Assembly: GCF_002027705.1 (NCBI RefSeq) | Contig: NZ_MBTG01000045.1 | Coordinates: forward strand, 186,001 to 250,000 | Source of the DNA: Paenibacillus ferrarius | Lineage (GTDB): Bacteria; Bacillota; Bacilli; Paenibacillales; NBRC-103111 | Length of the DNA stretch: 64,000 bases | Direction of reading: 5' to 3' | Part shown: piece by piece, positions 45,185 through 54,789 of the stretch | Layout of the letters: each line of letters starts with the position of its first letter | Position numbering within the stretch: the first letter of the stretch is position 1 | The notes under the pieces: generated by a model | What the model saw: the letters and a program-made list of their open reading frames with translations, nothing else | What the model was told of the DNA's origin: nothing | Database searches by the model: none | Position numbers and translations under genes: made by a program

Positions 45185-45541
45185 TCACACAAGCTCTAAA
45201 TTTAAACGCATAGCCAAATTAAGAATTGCGCCTCTTGCTTCCGCATCCGTTTTCACTCGTTCGTACAATTCCTCGAAATTGATGCGGTTCTGCATAAACT
45301 CAGGTTCGGTTCTGATCGCTGTTTGCGTCCAATTAATCAAAACGTTCTCAGCTTGCGTAAGCTCATTGTAAGCGCGATGCAAGCCAACACGCTCAACGAT
45401 CTCTTCCATCTCTTCTTGCCCTACTTCTTTACCGGCTTCTCTCAACTCTGTAATTCGTTTATCTGCTTGATTGCTAATTTGCAGAAAATGTTCTCTGGAC
45501 GCCAAGTAGTCGATTTGTGCTTTGGAATGTTTCTTTTTCAT
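45185..45541 (-). CDS. Hypothetical helical protein (YlbF/YmcA-like length and composition)
   Basis: A 118-residue, all-helical, charged protein. The start ATG 45541 has AAGGTG upstream; two more Met codons lie earlier in frame. Amphipathic segments such as SKAQIDYLASREHFLQISNQAD and LTQAENVLINWTQTAI suggest a helical bundle. Resemblance to the YlbF family is weak; I do not claim it. Confidence 0.65.
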   Translation of the reverse strand: MKKKHSKAQIDYLASREHFLQISNQADKRITELREAGKEVGQEEMEEIVERVGLHRAYNELTQAENVLINWTQTAIRTEPEFMQNRINFEELYERVKTDAEARGAILNLAMRLNLELV

Positions 45542-45719
45542 CGTCATCACCTTCATCATTTAAAATGTAAGAATTGGCTATATTGTAACAGTCCTGTTAA
45601 CAAAACACAAAAATCAAACTGCAGCAGCCTTCCCTCCGCCTCAGGACAGACATTATATATCCCTAATTTGCATACCTTTTATCATCATGCTCTCTTCATA
45701 AAGAAAGGAAGGAACGTCT

Positions 45720-47564
45720 ATGTGCGGAATAACGGGTTGGATAGATTGGCGGAAAGACTTGACCGGGTACCCGTCCATTCTAGAAAATATGACGGAAACG
45801 CTCCATTTGCGTGGACCCGATGCCTCAGGCACCTGGATCTCACAGCATTGCGCTCTCGGCCATCGCCGTTTGAGCGTCATGGATCCGGAAAACGGTGCTC
45901 AGCCGATGGTTCGGAAACAAGGAGACTACACCTATACGATCGTATATAATGGTGAGCTTTATAACGCTCCTGAACTGAAAAAGGAGCTCGAGCTCCGAGG
46001 CCATCAATTCCGCACGACCTGCGATACAGAGGTGCTGCTGGTTGCCTTTATGGAATGGGGGCGAGCTTGTGTCGACCGTCTGAATGGCATTTTCGCTTTC
46101 GCGGCTTGGAATGATCAGGAACAGTCTTTGTATTTGGTCCGAGACCGGCTTGGCGTAAAACCGCTCTTTTATTCTCATCAGAACGGAGTACTTTTATTCG
46201 GTTCAGAGCCGAAATCTATTCTCGCGCATCCCGATTTCAAAGCGGAGATCGGTGCGGAGGGATTGGCGGAAATCTTCGCTGTTGGCCCTGCACGCACGCC
46301 AGGCCACGGTGTTTACCGCAACATGTCAGAGCTCAAGCCTGGCCAATGCGCAGTTTTTGACCGCAACGGCTTGTCAATCCGAACCTATTGGAAGCTGGAA
46401 AGCAAGCCGCACCCAGATGATATCGCCGCTACCGCTTCGCAAGTACAGCAGTTGCTGAGTGATACGTCACAGCGTCAGCTCGCCTCCGATGTGCCGATCT
46501 GTACCTTGCTTTCGGGCGGACTCGATTCCAGCGCGCTCACCTCGCTGGCAGCAGAACACTATAAGGAAAGCGGGCAAGGCCCTCTGCATACCTTTTCTGT
46601 CGATTACAAAGATAACGACAAACATTTTAAGGCAAACATCTTCCAACCGAACTCCGATGCGCCTTGGATCAAAAGAATGACAGAGTACCTTGGCACTGAG
46701 CACCACTATATCGAGTTCGACACGCCGGAACTTGTGGAATCATTGAAAACAGCCGTCTTCGCCCGCGATACCCCGGGGATGGCTGACGTCGATGGCTCTC
46801 TTTATTTGTTTTGCCGAGAAATTAAAAAGCACGCTACGGTAGCCATCTCCGGCGAAGCCGCCGATGAAATTTTCGGAGGATATCCTTGGTTTCATAATGA
46901 AGAAGCATTGTCTGCCAACACGTTCCCATGGTCGCTTAAGCTGAATAACCGCGTAGACTTGCTGGCCCCGGATCTCGTCGATTGGATCAAACCCGTCGAA
47001 TATGTCAGCAACCGATATCAACAGGCATTGAGCGAAGTGCCTCGCTTAGCCGGGGAAACCCAGCAGGAAAACCGGATGAGGGAAATGTCCTATCTGAACA
47101 TTACACGCTTCATGCCAACCCTTCTGGATCGCAAGGATCGCATGAGTATGGCCGTTGGTTTGGAAGTTCGCGTTCCCTTCTGTGACCATCGACTTGTTGA
47201 ATATGTGTGGAATATCCCTTGGGAAATCAAAACGTCCGGCGACCGGGAGAAAGGCATCCTCCGCAAGGCACTCAAAGGTGTTCTGCCGGATGACGTGCTG
47301 ACTCGCAAAAAGAGCCCTTACCCGAAGACGCATAATCCGAATTATTTGGCAGCTGTGCGGAAGTGGGTTCTGGAAATTCTTGACGACTCCAGCTCCCCTC
47401 TGCTGCCGTTCATTGATGTGAAGAAAATCCGGGCGCTTGCCAGCTCAGACAACAATGATTTCGATCTGCCTTGGTTTGGACAGTTAATGACAGGACCGCA
47501 GTTATTCGCCTATTTGGCTCAAGTAGATACCTGGCTGCGCACCTATAAAATTTCCATTCGTTAA
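45720..47564 (+). CDS. asnB: Asparagine synthase (glutamine-hydrolysing)
   Basis: The 614-residue enzyme makes asparagine from aspartate, ATP and glutamine. The nucleophile Cys2 follows the start (MCGITGWIDW); the glutaminase domain spans about 1-210 with HRRLSVMDP and YNGELYN. The synthetase domain has the ATP loop LLSGGLDSSAL and SGEAADEIFGGYPW. AAAGGAAGG precedes ATG 45720. The length equals that of the shorter Bacillus paralogues. A small palindrome TAACAG-TC-CTGTTA lies upstream at 45586-45599. Single-gene unit with terminator. Confidence 0.95.
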   Translation: MCGITGWIDWRKDLTGYPSILENMTETLHLRGPDASGTWISQHCALGHRRLSVMDPENGAQPMVRKQGDYTYTIVYNGELYNAPELKKELELRGHQFRTTCDTEVLLVAFMEWGRACVDRLNGIFAFAAWNDQEQSLYLVRDRLGVKPLFYSHQNGVLLFGSEPKSILAHPDFKAEIGAEGLAEIFAVGPARTPGHGVYRNMSELKPGQCAVFDRNGLSIRTYWKLESKPHPDDIAATASQVQQLLSDTSQRQLASDVPICTLLSGGLDSSALTSLAAEHYKESGQGPLHTFSVDYKDNDKHFKANIFQPNSDAPWIKRMTEYLGTEHHYIEFDTPELVESLKTAVFARDTPGMADVDGSLYLFCREIKKHATVAISGEAADEIFGGYPWFHNEEALSANTFPWSLKLNNRVDLLAPDLVDWIKPVEYVSNRYQQALSEVPRLAGETQQENRMREMSYLNITRFMPTLLDRKDRMSMAVGLEVRVPFCDHRLVEYVWNIPWEIKTSGDREKGILRKALKGVLPDDVLTRKKSPYPKTHNPNYLAAVRKWVLEILDDSSSPLLPFIDVKKIRALASSDNNDFDLPWFGQLMTGPQLFAYLAQVDTWLRTYKISIR

Positions 47565-47571
47565 TGGAAAT

Positions 47572-47611
47572 AAAGACCTGCTCCATTGCTCAATGGATGC
47601 AGGTCTTTTGT
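47572..47611. terminator. Bidirectional terminator between asnB and rdgB
   Basis: AAAGACCTGCTCCATTG pairs with CAATGGATGCAGGTCTTTTG, between convergent stops. Confidence 0.9.
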
Positions 47612-47616
47612 TGTAT

Positions 47617-48270
47617 TTAGTCCGTTTGGTTAGGCAGCCGATCCAAAAATAGCCGCAGTGCTTTAGCCCGATGACTGATGGCATTTTTCTCTTCCATCGT
47701 CAGTTCCGCCATCGTTCTTCCCATCTCCGGAATATAGAATAACGGGTCATAACCAAAGCCGCTTTCACCTCGTTCTTCCCCGATAATGAAGCCGCGGCAA
47801 GCATCTTCCGCTTCGATAATCTCATTGGCCACGGGGTCAATTAAAGCGAGCGCACAGACGAAGGAAGCCTCGCTAAGCAGTGGTGGATGCCCTGCCCCTA
47901 ATGGGGAAGCCAGTTCATCAGATGGCGCAATTTCACTCAATGCCTGGAGAAGCTTCGCATTATTGTCCTCATCCGTTGCATCCTCGCCTGCATATCTGGC
48001 CGAATAGACACCTGGGTCCCCGCCCAGCGCCTTGACGCATAAGCCGGAATCATCCGCCAGAACGGGCACATGCAGATGCGCCGAAATAATTTGCGCTTTA
48101 ATGCGTGCATTCTCCGCAAACGTTTTCCCGCTCTCAACGATTTCAGGAAGCTCCGTATAGTCCGCTAAGCTGCGAACCTTATAGCCCTTTGCCCCAAACA
48201 GCTTGGCAAATTCCTTGACTTTCCCTTCGTTGCGCGTAGCAATTACGACAATGTTACTTTGTAGCCGCAT
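47617..48270 (-). CDS. rdgB: XTP/dITP diphosphatase (Ham1/RdgB)
   Basis: This house-cleaning enzyme hydrolyses non-canonical purine nucleotides. Motifs are [39 protein letters not shown] (seen in parts) and [21 protein letters not shown] 48270 has GAGGTG 6 bases upstream and gives 217 residues; it overlaps the rph 3' end. Confidence 0.95.
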   Translation of the reverse strand: MRLQSNIVVIATRNEGKVKEFAKLFGAKGYKVRSLADYTELPEIVESGKTFAENARIKAQIISAHLHVPVLADDSGLCVKALGGDPGVYSARYAGEDATDEDNNAKLLQALSEIAPSDELASPLGAGHPPLLSEASFVCALALIDPVANEIIEAEDACRGFIIGEERGESGFGYDPLFYIPEMGRTMAELTMEEKNAISHRAKALRLFLDRLPNQTD

Positions 48271-49012
48271 GTTGTACACCTCGAATACGATCAGCGATCG
48301 GTCCTAGTACCTTGCTTTGCTCTTCAATCATGGTGCGAATGCCTGTCTCAGCTAAAGCCAGCAGCTCATCCAATTCCTTGCGGGAAAATGGCGCATCCTC
48401 GCCTGTCCCTTGAATTTCAACGAATTGACCATTGCCGGTCATCACGACATTCATATCTACCTTCGCTTGTGAATCCTCTTCATAATTCAGATCCAGACGC
48501 GGTGTTTCGCCAATTACGCCTACGCTGACAGATGCGAGGAAATCGTTAATAGGAAACTTCGCCAGATTTTTATCGGTAGCTAGTTTATTGATAGCAAAAG
48601 CCATAGCAACAAAAGCGCCCGTAATCGACGTTGTACGCGTACCGCCGTCCGCTTGAATCACATCACAATCCAGTGTAATGGATCTCTCGCCGAGAGCCTC
48701 CAGATTCACAACGGAACGCAAGGCGCGCCCTATTAAACGTTGAATCTCCATCGTACGGCCTCCAAGCTTGCCTTTGGCCGCTTCACGTTGGTTGCGAACT
48801 TGCGTTGCCCGCGGAAGCATCGAATATTCAGCCGTTACCCAACCTTTGCCTTGCCCTTTCATGAAAGGGGGAACGCGTTCTTCCACTGTTGCTGTACAAA
48901 TGACTTTGGTATCCCCGACCTCAATAAGCACCGAGCCTTCTGCGTGTTTTATATAATGAGGGGTGATTTTCATAGTTCGCAGGTCTTGATTCGTTCTTCC
49001 GCCAATTCTCAT
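48254..49012 (-). CDS. rph: Ribonuclease PH
   Basis: A phosphorolytic 3'-5' exonuclease that trims tRNA precursors. The start ATG 49012 ([12 protein letters not shown]) has AGGAGGAG upstream and gives 252 residues. Conserved stretches include [35 protein letters not shown] and [13 protein letters not shown]. The order gerM-rph-rdgB is the same as in B. subtilis. Confidence 0.96.
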   Translation of the reverse strand: MRIGGRTNQDLRTMKITPHYIKHAEGSVLIEVGDTKVICTATVEERVPPFMKGQGKGWVTAEYSMLPRATQVRNQREAAKGKLGGRTMEIQRLIGRALRSVVNLEALGERSITLDCDVIQADGGTRTTSITGAFVAMAFAINKLATDKNLAKFPINDFLASVSVGVIGETPRLDLNYEEDSQAKVDMNVVMTGNGQFVEIQGTGEDAPFSRKELDELLALAETGIRTMIEEQSKVLGPIADRIRGVQHAATK

Positions 49013-49140
49013 AACTGTTGTTCTCCTCCTGTTGCTTCCATCAGAAGCTTTGTACCTTACGCCCCATTGTAACAAAGTAGCCGAGGAAAAGCATCCTCAG
49101 ACCGAACAATGATAAACCAAAGATTATTTAAAAAAAGTAA

Positions 49141-49190
49141 AAAGCCCTATGCAAGCCCTTGTCAATGACAAGGGTGCAGGCATAGGGCCT
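49141..49190 (-). terminator. Compound hairpin terminator after gerM
   Basis: The outer stem AAGCCCTATGC/GCATAGGGC encloses an inner stem AAGCCCTTGTCA/TGACAAGGG. It sits between gerM and rph, so rph has its own promoter or depends on read-through. Confidence 0.8.
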
Positions 49191-49207
49191 TCATAAGGCT
49201 GGGCTGC

Positions 49208-50257
49208 TTACAGCTTCGCTGGATTAATATGTGCAGGTCTTGCTACGGGTTTGCTGTAATTTTGATTGTCCGTCGATGTGATCTTCACAGCGCCGTCCAC
49301 TTTAATTTGCACTTGCTTATACCCTGTGTTCTCCGTTAAAGATAAGATGACAGACTGCAGCGCATCTGCAGATGCCTTCTGATCAGTGCCTAGAAGCTTA
49401 TTGGAGAAATCAACGGTGATCAAGCCATCCGCCGTCGGTTTAATGCTCTTTACTTCCGTTGTCGTGTTCAGAACCGCAGCCAACCCTTTCTTCTGATCCG
49501 GTCCTTTGATCAATTGATCAACAACCGCTTTGGCTACATCATCCGTTCTCTTAACAAGCCTTGTTACTGGGACATAATATTTGTAATTTTGATCATTTTG
49601 ATTTAAGAAATAAAGGGTTACCGGCGTAGATTGTCCGAATTCGGCATCCTCCGCCTTCTCAATGTTGATCCCCATTGAACGGGCGAGCGGCATATCCAGC
49701 GGCGTTTTTCCTTGCGGCATCTCTTTCAGATCTTTCCCCTCTACTCGCAGTTGAACCTTCTCCACGCTTGCGAAATTGGTGAGGTTCCAAGTTATGGCCT
49801 CCAAAATCTTTCTTTCATCCTGCTTGTCGTAACTCAGGAACTCCTTAGAGAAATCAACGATCGCACGCTTATCGGATGTGATATTCAAGCTGACAATCTT
49901 CGTTCCTTTAGGCAGCAGCGCTTGGAAACCGGATGGCAGCAGGCTGGCAACTGGGCCTCCATCGACCATGTACTCGAGCGTCGTCTTGGCGACAGACACT
50001 GATTTGGGCAATCCGAGACTTAGCGGCGCAACGAAGCCTTTGGCGTCCTTGACATAAACCGTCATCTGCGAGGAGTTTTCATCGATCATATCAATCGTAA
50101 CTGCGGCTGATGTCGTCTTAGCATCCACTTCTGCACCCGTGGTCGGAGGCGCATCGATGTCACTTTTCTTCCCAGTCCCCAGAACCGAACATCCTGTGGT
50201 CAGCAAAACTACCACCCCCGCGATGGCGGCTGAACGAATCCAATGTTGATGTTTCAT
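49208..50257 (-). CDS. gerM: GerM-like lipoprotein with two GerM domains
   Basis: The 349-residue product has a lipobox (LLTTGC, Cys23) and two GerM domains (about 60-190 and 205-340), each with the pattern of a YY/VYFVKD-like strand, LPKGTKIVS or IKPTADGLITVDFS and a LT/LTE helix. In B. subtilis GerM acts in spore envelope assembly and germination. Gene order supports the assignment. Confidence 0.9.
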   Translation of the reverse strand: MKHQHWIRSAAIAGVVVLLTTGCSVLGTGKKSDIDAPPTTGAEVDAKTTSAAVTIDMIDENSSQMTVYVKDAKGFVAPLSLGLPKSVSVAKTTLEYMVDGGPVASLLPSGFQALLPKGTKIVSLNITSDKRAIVDFSKEFLSYDKQDERKILEAITWNLTNFASVEKVQLRVEGKDLKEMPQGKTPLDMPLARSMGINIEKAEDAEFGQSTPVTLYFLNQNDQNYKYYVPVTRLVKRTDDVAKAVVDQLIKGPDQKKGLAAVLNTTTEVKSIKPTADGLITVDFSNKLLGTDQKASADALQSVILSLTENTGYKQVQIKVDGAVKITSTDNQNYSKPVARPAHINPAKL

Positions 50258-50479
50258 TTGCTTATTTCCTCCTTCGAGTTTTCGCAGAAGCTTTCTTCGG
50301 AAGCATCTGCCCTTTTATTTTCCTTTTGCATGGCCTGTACATTGCTTTTTCGTATTATTATGTATACGGGGCTTTGTCCGATTTATAACTACTTTTTGTC
50401 CACATCTTGAAAAAAGCACCCATGATCGACCGAATTCAAACCTTGCATAAACGCGCATTTTTCCCATTCAATTCTGATA

Positions 50480-50488
50480 TGCTATACT
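50480..50488 (+). promoter_or_regulatory. Extended -10 promoter for the phosphatase gene
   Basis: TGCTATACT lies 36 bases before the ATG at 50524, in a gap of about 265 bp with divergent gerM. Confidence 0.45.
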
Positions 50489-50523
50489 GGTATCAAAGTT
50501 TGGACCTAACTGGAGGCGCAGCG

Positions 50524-51486
50524 ATGAGAACTTTCCTCAAAGATAAAACGCTCATTTTCAACGAATTCCGTGATGAAGTTTTCAGTCACTATCCTCAAGC
50601 TGTCATTGAAGAAGCCGTGGCTCGCTTGCTCGTCGAAATTAAAGGCATCAAGAAAATACCTTACGATACGATTACAACAACACTGCTTGGCGTTTTGAGC
50701 AAAACAGAAACCTACAACGTCATGTCCACATTGATGGAATTGCAAAAGAAAGTGAAGCACGATTCCGAGCTGCTGGCCAGCATGAAAGACCCGGCTTACA
50801 ACGTCCATCGCACGATTGCCATGTCGATCTGCGGTTTATATGGAAGCGGAGCAATTTCCCTATTCGGCTTTATGGATTGTAAATTCCGTTTCTTTTTTCC
50901 AACCAAACGTCCAAAATCGTTCATTTCCAAAGGGATATGCGCCATCGTCGCCTCGACGGCAAGCGTTATCATTTCGGAAAATGTAAAAGAGGATTATACC
51001 GCGCGCAATCTCGCCCTGTTAGCGGCAAGAGGTGTCGTCCTCGATGATATGGTAGAGATACTCGATACCCTGCAGCGTCCCTACAATCCCGATATGGAAC
51101 GCAGCCTCTGCGAAGAGCATGTGCTTGCCGTGCTGCGCAAGCAGCAAACCTTCCACGCGCTTCAGCTCGCGATCAAAATCGATACAGCGGTCGAAGCCGG
51201 TGAATTCAATCCGCAATATAATCATATTGTCGGACAGGACGAGGGACTTTTCGGCGTAGACGAAAGTATCGCGACAGCCGTGCCACTGATGTACGGCACC
51301 ATCGCGCTTACCAACTTCGGCTATCTGGACAAAGAAAAAATCGGAATCATCAAAGAGCTCGACAGCGATCATTCCGAAGGAAAATGCAACACGTTTATTG
51401 ATGATATGGTGTGCGGCATTGTCGCCGCCGCTTGCGGCCGACTGGCGCATAATAATATTCCTACTTACAGCAAGCCTTTGAAGTGA
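50524..51486 (+). CDS. Phosphatidylglycerophosphatase A family protein with N-terminal extension
   Basis: Residues about 160-315 match the soluble PgpA/YutG type of B. subtilis: LALLAARGVVLDDMVEIL, QDEGLFGVDESIA, YGTIALTNFGYLDK and CNTFIDDMVCGIVAA. This domain removes phosphate from phosphatidylglycerophosphate or a related lipid phosphate. About 150 residues precede it, with a helical first part and a hydrophobic stretch near 95-145 (including ICGLYGSGAISLFGF), absent from YutG as I remember it. The start ATG 50524 has GGAGGCG; an earlier frame to 50407 lacks a ribosome site. 320 residues. Confidence 0.85.
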   Translation: MRTFLKDKTLIFNEFRDEVFSHYPQAVIEEAVARLLVEIKGIKKIPYDTITTTLLGVLSKTETYNVMSTLMELQKKVKHDSELLASMKDPAYNVHRTIAMSICGLYGSGAISLFGFMDCKFRFFFPTKRPKSFISKGICAIVASTASVIISENVKEDYTARNLALLAARGVVLDDMVEILDTLQRPYNPDMERSLCEEHVLAVLRKQQTFHALQLAIKIDTAVEAGEFNPQYNHIVGQDEGLFGVDESIATAVPLMYGTIALTNFGYLDKEKIGIIKELDSDHSEGKCNTFIDDMVCGIVAAACGRLAHNNIPTYSKPLK

Positions 51487-51494
51487 TATGTGAA

Positions 51495-51690
51495 GAGCGC
51501 TTGTCTTGCTTAGCGGAACTATGATCTCTTATTTTGCCGAAAACCCGCCATTTTGCATTGAAACGGAACTAGGATACGCTAATTGTCGTCTATCCGGCAA
51601 AAGTGGCGTTTTTCTTCGAAATAGCGGACTGTAGTTCCCATTGCGAGAGGAAATCGTCTGAATTCTGCTAAATAGGGGATTGCAGTTCCT
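51495..51690. repeat. Intergenic repeat family B (GGAACTA...GCTA / TAGC...TAGTTCC)
   Basis: Four related segments lie between two genes: GCGGAACTATGATCTC, CGGAACTAGGATACGCTAAT, then in reverse orientation AAATAGCGGACTGTAGTTCC and AAATAGGGGATTGCAGTTCC. The two middle segments can pair to a long imperfect stem. Such blocks look like dispersed intergenic repeats; only one locus is in the window. Confidence 0.65.
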
Positions 51691-51702
51691 TTTCAAGAAA
51701 TC

Positions 51703-51746
51703 AAAAAAGCCTCCAACCAACAACGAATTGGTTTGGAGGCTTTTGT
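51703..51746 (-). terminator. Terminator after the MBL-fold hydrolase gene
   Basis: AAAAGCCTCCAAACCAATTCG and a pairing arm with GGTTGGAGGCTTTTTT. Confidence 0.88.
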
Positions 51747-51750
51747 ATGT

Positions 51751-52728
51751 TTATTTCGATACGGTGATATAGCGAATGTATTCCGCCGTAGGGTCGTCCT
51801 GCCGGATGCGTCCCTCCGCTTCGAGCAGGATGAGGTGAGCGATCGTCTCCGATAGCGCGAACCTCATCTGGTGGATGCTCAGCCGGTCGCCGAAAGTCGC
51901 CCGGCACACATCATAAGCGCTAAGCGAAGCGCTTAGCTGATCTTCCATGAGCGCAAGCCGCTCATGATGATGGCGCACCAGCTCCGCGGCGCGTGCGCTG
52001 AACAGAGGCCACGGCTCCCGGTGCCCCGGGTAAGCCATCTTCACAGGCAGCCTGCCGATCTCCTGCAGGCTGCTGAGGTACGCGCCGAGCGGGTTCTCCT
52101 CCACCTGCGGGAGGAAGGACACGTTCGGCGATATTTGCGGCAGGACGTGGTCGCCGCAAAACATCACCTGCGCCTCGCCGTCGTAGAAGACCAGATGACC
52201 CGCGGCATGGCCAGGGGTCTCGATGGCTTCGTACACGCGGTTCCCGAGGCGCACAGGGCCTTCACGCAGCAGCGTGACCTGCGGCTGCGGGGAGACCATC
52301 TCGACGAAGCTCACCATGTGCTTCGTCATCTCATCCAGCCCGTCCTGCGGGAAGCCGTGACGGGCAAAAAGCTTCAGAAGCAGCGCCGACATCGGCTGCT
52401 CCGCTCCCCATAAGAGCTGCACCTGCGCGTAACCGGTCTCCGATAGGAGAACCGGCGCGCCCGTGCGCTCCTGGAACCAACCTGCCATCCCGTAGTGATC
52501 AGGATGGTGGTGGGTGAGCACGATCTGCTCCACGTGCTCGAAGCCAATCCCTCGCTCCTGCAGCACTTGCAGCCAGAGCGCCTCCGCATCCGGGGTATGA
52601 AGCCCCGGATCCATCACCGTATACCCGTTGTCGCCGCGAATCAGGTACGCATTAACCCAACGCAGCGGGAAGGGCAGCGGAACCTTGACTTGTGTAATTT
52701 CCTCTGTATGTTCCGTCACGATGTTCAT
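51751..52728 (-). CDS. MBL-fold metallo-hydrolase
   Basis: The 325-residue protein has a metallo-beta-lactamase core: VMDPGLHTPD, the metal motif LTHHHPDHYG, TPGHAAGHL and FCGDHVLP. Residues beyond about 235 form a helical C-terminal domain seen in many YflN/glyoxalase-II-like hydrolases. ATG 52728 is preferred though the ribosome site is poor; the gene overlaps none of the methyltransferase. It is strongly GC-rich compared with its neighbours. Substrate unknown. Confidence 0.88.
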   Translation of the reverse strand: MNIVTEHTEEITQVKVPLPFPLRWVNAYLIRGDNGYTVMDPGLHTPDAEALWLQVLQERGIGFEHVEQIVLTHHHPDHYGMAGWFQERTGAPVLLSETGYAQVQLLWGAEQPMSALLLKLFARHGFPQDGLDEMTKHMVSFVEMVSPQPQVTLLREGPVRLGNRVYEAIETPGHAAGHLVFYDGEAQVMFCGDHVLPQISPNVSFLPQVEENPLGAYLSSLQEIGRLPVKMAYPGHREPWPLFSARAAELVRHHHERLALMEDQLSASLSAYDVCRATFGDRLSIHQMRFALSETIAHLILLEAEGRIRQDDPTAEYIRYITVSK

Positions 52729-52738
52729 ATCCGAGTCG

Positions 52739-53470
52739 TCATCCTTCCTTATGCCCCACAAAAATCATGCGGCTGGATGCCTCAGCCTCATAAGGCTGAC
52801 CATCATAACCGCCGTACACAGAATCAATATGTAAGCCGGCTTTTTCCAGCATCGCCTCAAAGGCCGTTCGATCATACAATTTAATCTGCTCCAAATAGTG
52901 CCGATCCGCAGTATCCTTTTGCGAAATCACAATGCGCTTCCGCACACAGCCCTCTTCAATCGCCCGCGCTTCGCGAATCAACAGATCGCCTTCCATCCGT
53001 TCCGATTGAGGAACCAGATTGGCCTGGATATATACCGGATTCAGGAAATCAATGATAAACCGGCCGCCTTTTTTGAGCAGCCGCTGAATTTCACCAATCA
53101 CTTTCTCATTCTGCTCATTCTCATCAAAATAGCCGAATGAAGTAAATAAATTGACAACAGCATCAAATTGCCGCTCGATCGGGACCTCTCGCATATCTCC
53201 ACGCAGCCAAGTGACTTGTTTCATCTCATCCAGCTTGAGCGCCTCATTCAAAAGCACCTCGGATAAATCAACCCCGGTTACCTCATAGCCGAACTCCGTT
53301 AAAGCCATCGAATGCCGACCCATGCCGCAGCATAAATCCAGCACCTGGGCTCCTTGAGGCAAATCCAGCCAATCAATCATTTTCTTGACCTCGTGGTAAG
53401 CCCCCTGCATATCGCGATGTTTATACACAATCAAATAATCGTTTCCAAAACTTTCCTGATACCAAGCCAT
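52739..53470 (-). CDS. Class I SAM-dependent methyltransferase
   Basis: The 243-residue protein has motif I VLDLCCGMGRHSMALTEFG, the acidic motif VTGVDLSEVLL and motif IV-like FDAVVNLFTSFGYF. It is a small-molecule-type methyltransferase; no substrate domain can be named. Upstream of the MBL hydrolase with a 10-base gap. Confidence 0.9.
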   Translation of the reverse strand: MAWYQESFGNDYLIVYKHRDMQGAYHEVKKMIDWLDLPQGAQVLDLCCGMGRHSMALTEFGYEVTGVDLSEVLLNEALKLDEMKQVTWLRGDMREVPIERQFDAVVNLFTSFGYFDENEQNEKVIGEIQRLLKKGGRFIIDFLNPVYIQANLVPQSERMEGDLLIREARAIEEGCVRKRIVISQKDTADRHYLEQIKLYDRTAFEAMLEKAGLHIDSVYGGYDGQPYEAEASSRMIFVGHKEG

Positions 53471-53498
53471 TTCTTCACACCTTCAATTTCTAAATATT

Positions 53499-54194
53499 CT
53501 ATAAAGGATTCATAATTTCAAAAGCACGCTGTTTATCTCTCATAATACGCAACCCGTCCAACACTTCATCTTTGCTAAAATTGCCTGCTTGGAGAGCGTC
53601 ATCTTCAGCATCCAGCAGCTTTTCATAAAAAGCAATGCCTTGTCCCAACAATTCGCCTTGATCCGGATGATCTTCCATATAATGAAACAACACATCCTCA
53701 ACCTTCGCATAATTGCACACCTTCTCATAATGGGCAAAAAGCAGCCGCTTCATATCTTCCGGCATCATCCAGCGATCCAGACGTTCCAAGCTTTGATCGA
53801 TACGCGAGCCAATTTCCCCGCTCACCTCATCCTTGGGGTCAACCTCAGAAGAAAGCGACAAATGAAGCAAAAGATCCAGCGATTTCAAATAAGCATGATA
53901 AGCCTCATCCATCTGTTCATGCCGCTGAAGCATATCTCCTTGAGCAACGAACATGTCACAAATCACCATCGCTTTGGCCGTATCCAGATTGCCGTGGTAA
54001 GAAAGCAATTCCAGAATATCCTTACTCGACAACGCTTGCAACGAACGAATATTCAGCCCAAGCAAGTGGCGGCTTGCTTCATCCAGCAGCTTCTGGGCAT
54101 CTTCCAGAGGGATGTGCTCTTTGTTAAAAAGAATGCGATGCAGCATCACGGTCATTTGTTCAATTTGCCGCATAAAATAATCACGTTTGAACAC
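53499..54194 (-). CDS. Helical hypothetical protein (DUF6483-like)
   Basis: A 231-residue protein, mostly helical, beginning MFKRDYFMRQIEQMTVMLHRIL. This opening recalls DUF6483 proteins of Paenibacillus and relatives; the match is from memory. TPR-like pairs (DTAKAMVICDMFVAQGDML and EAYHAYLKSLDLLLHLSL) are visible. Role unknown. Confidence 0.75.
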   Translation of the reverse strand: MFKRDYFMRQIEQMTVMLHRILFNKEHIPLEDAQKLLDEASRHLLGLNIRSLQALSSKDILELLSYHGNLDTAKAMVICDMFVAQGDMLQRHEQMDEAYHAYLKSLDLLLHLSLSSEVDPKDEVSGEIGSRIDQSLERLDRWMMPEDMKRLLFAHYEKVCNYAKVEDVLFHYMEDHPDQGELLGQGIAFYEKLLDAEDDALQAGNFSKDEVLDGLRIMRDKQRAFEIMNPL

Positions 54195-54389
54195 GGGAAT
54201 CGCCTCCTAAGCTCAAAAGAAATGCTTCATTTTAGCTTACCATGCATCGGCAGGAAACTCAAAAATCCATCCCGCCTATTTTTATGCATATACCGCACCA
54301 TTGACAGCAGCCCTTCATAAACTAATTTTGACTGTATCCCTTAACCTTGTATTTCCCAATACCCGAGCAAGGAGGGGTGACACACATCC

Positions 54390-54611
54390 ATGGGCAGCGA
54401 CCACAAAAACAAATTTCTACTTACTAACCGCGAACGCGAAGTATTCGAGCTTTTGGTGCAGGACAAAACAACGAAAGATATCGCGCAGCAGCTTTTCATT
54501 AGTGAAAAGACTGTACGGAATCACATTTCCAATGTCATGCAAAAGTTAAATGTCAAGGGTCGTTCACAAGCGGTTGTAGAACTGATTAAGCTTGGGGAAT
54601 TGAAGATCTGA
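54390..54611 (+). CDS. gerE: LuxR-type spore regulator GerE
   Basis: A 73-residue stand-alone LuxR-type helix-turn-helix protein. LLTNREREVFELLVQDKTTK, FISEKTVRNHISNVMQKL and GRSQAVVELIKLGEL follow B. subtilis GerE almost word for word as I remember it. GerE is the last regulator of mother-cell gene expression, acting with sigma-K. AAGGAGGGGTG precedes ATG 54390. Confidence 0.93.
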   Translation: MGSDHKNKFLLTNREREVFELLVQDKTTKDIAQQLFISEKTVRNHISNVMQKLNVKGRSQAVVELIKLGELKI

Positions 54612-54635
54612 TTCCGTCAGCAAAGGGATCCATGC

Positions 54636-54675
54636 AAGCTCTCGAGCCTTCTTAGGAAGGAGTCGAGGGCTTTTA
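54636..54675 (+). terminator. Terminator after gerE
   Basis: AAGCTCTCGA-GCCTTC pairs imperfectly with GGAAGGAG-TCGAGGGCTTTT. Confidence 0.8.
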
Positions 54676-54789
54676 TGTTGGAAGTGAACGTTTTGTTAAC
54701 CCGATGATTCGACAACAAATGACGTCAAGCATGTACTATGATACAGATATGCTATATATATACCCTAATTGGAGGAGGCTATTTGTGAT

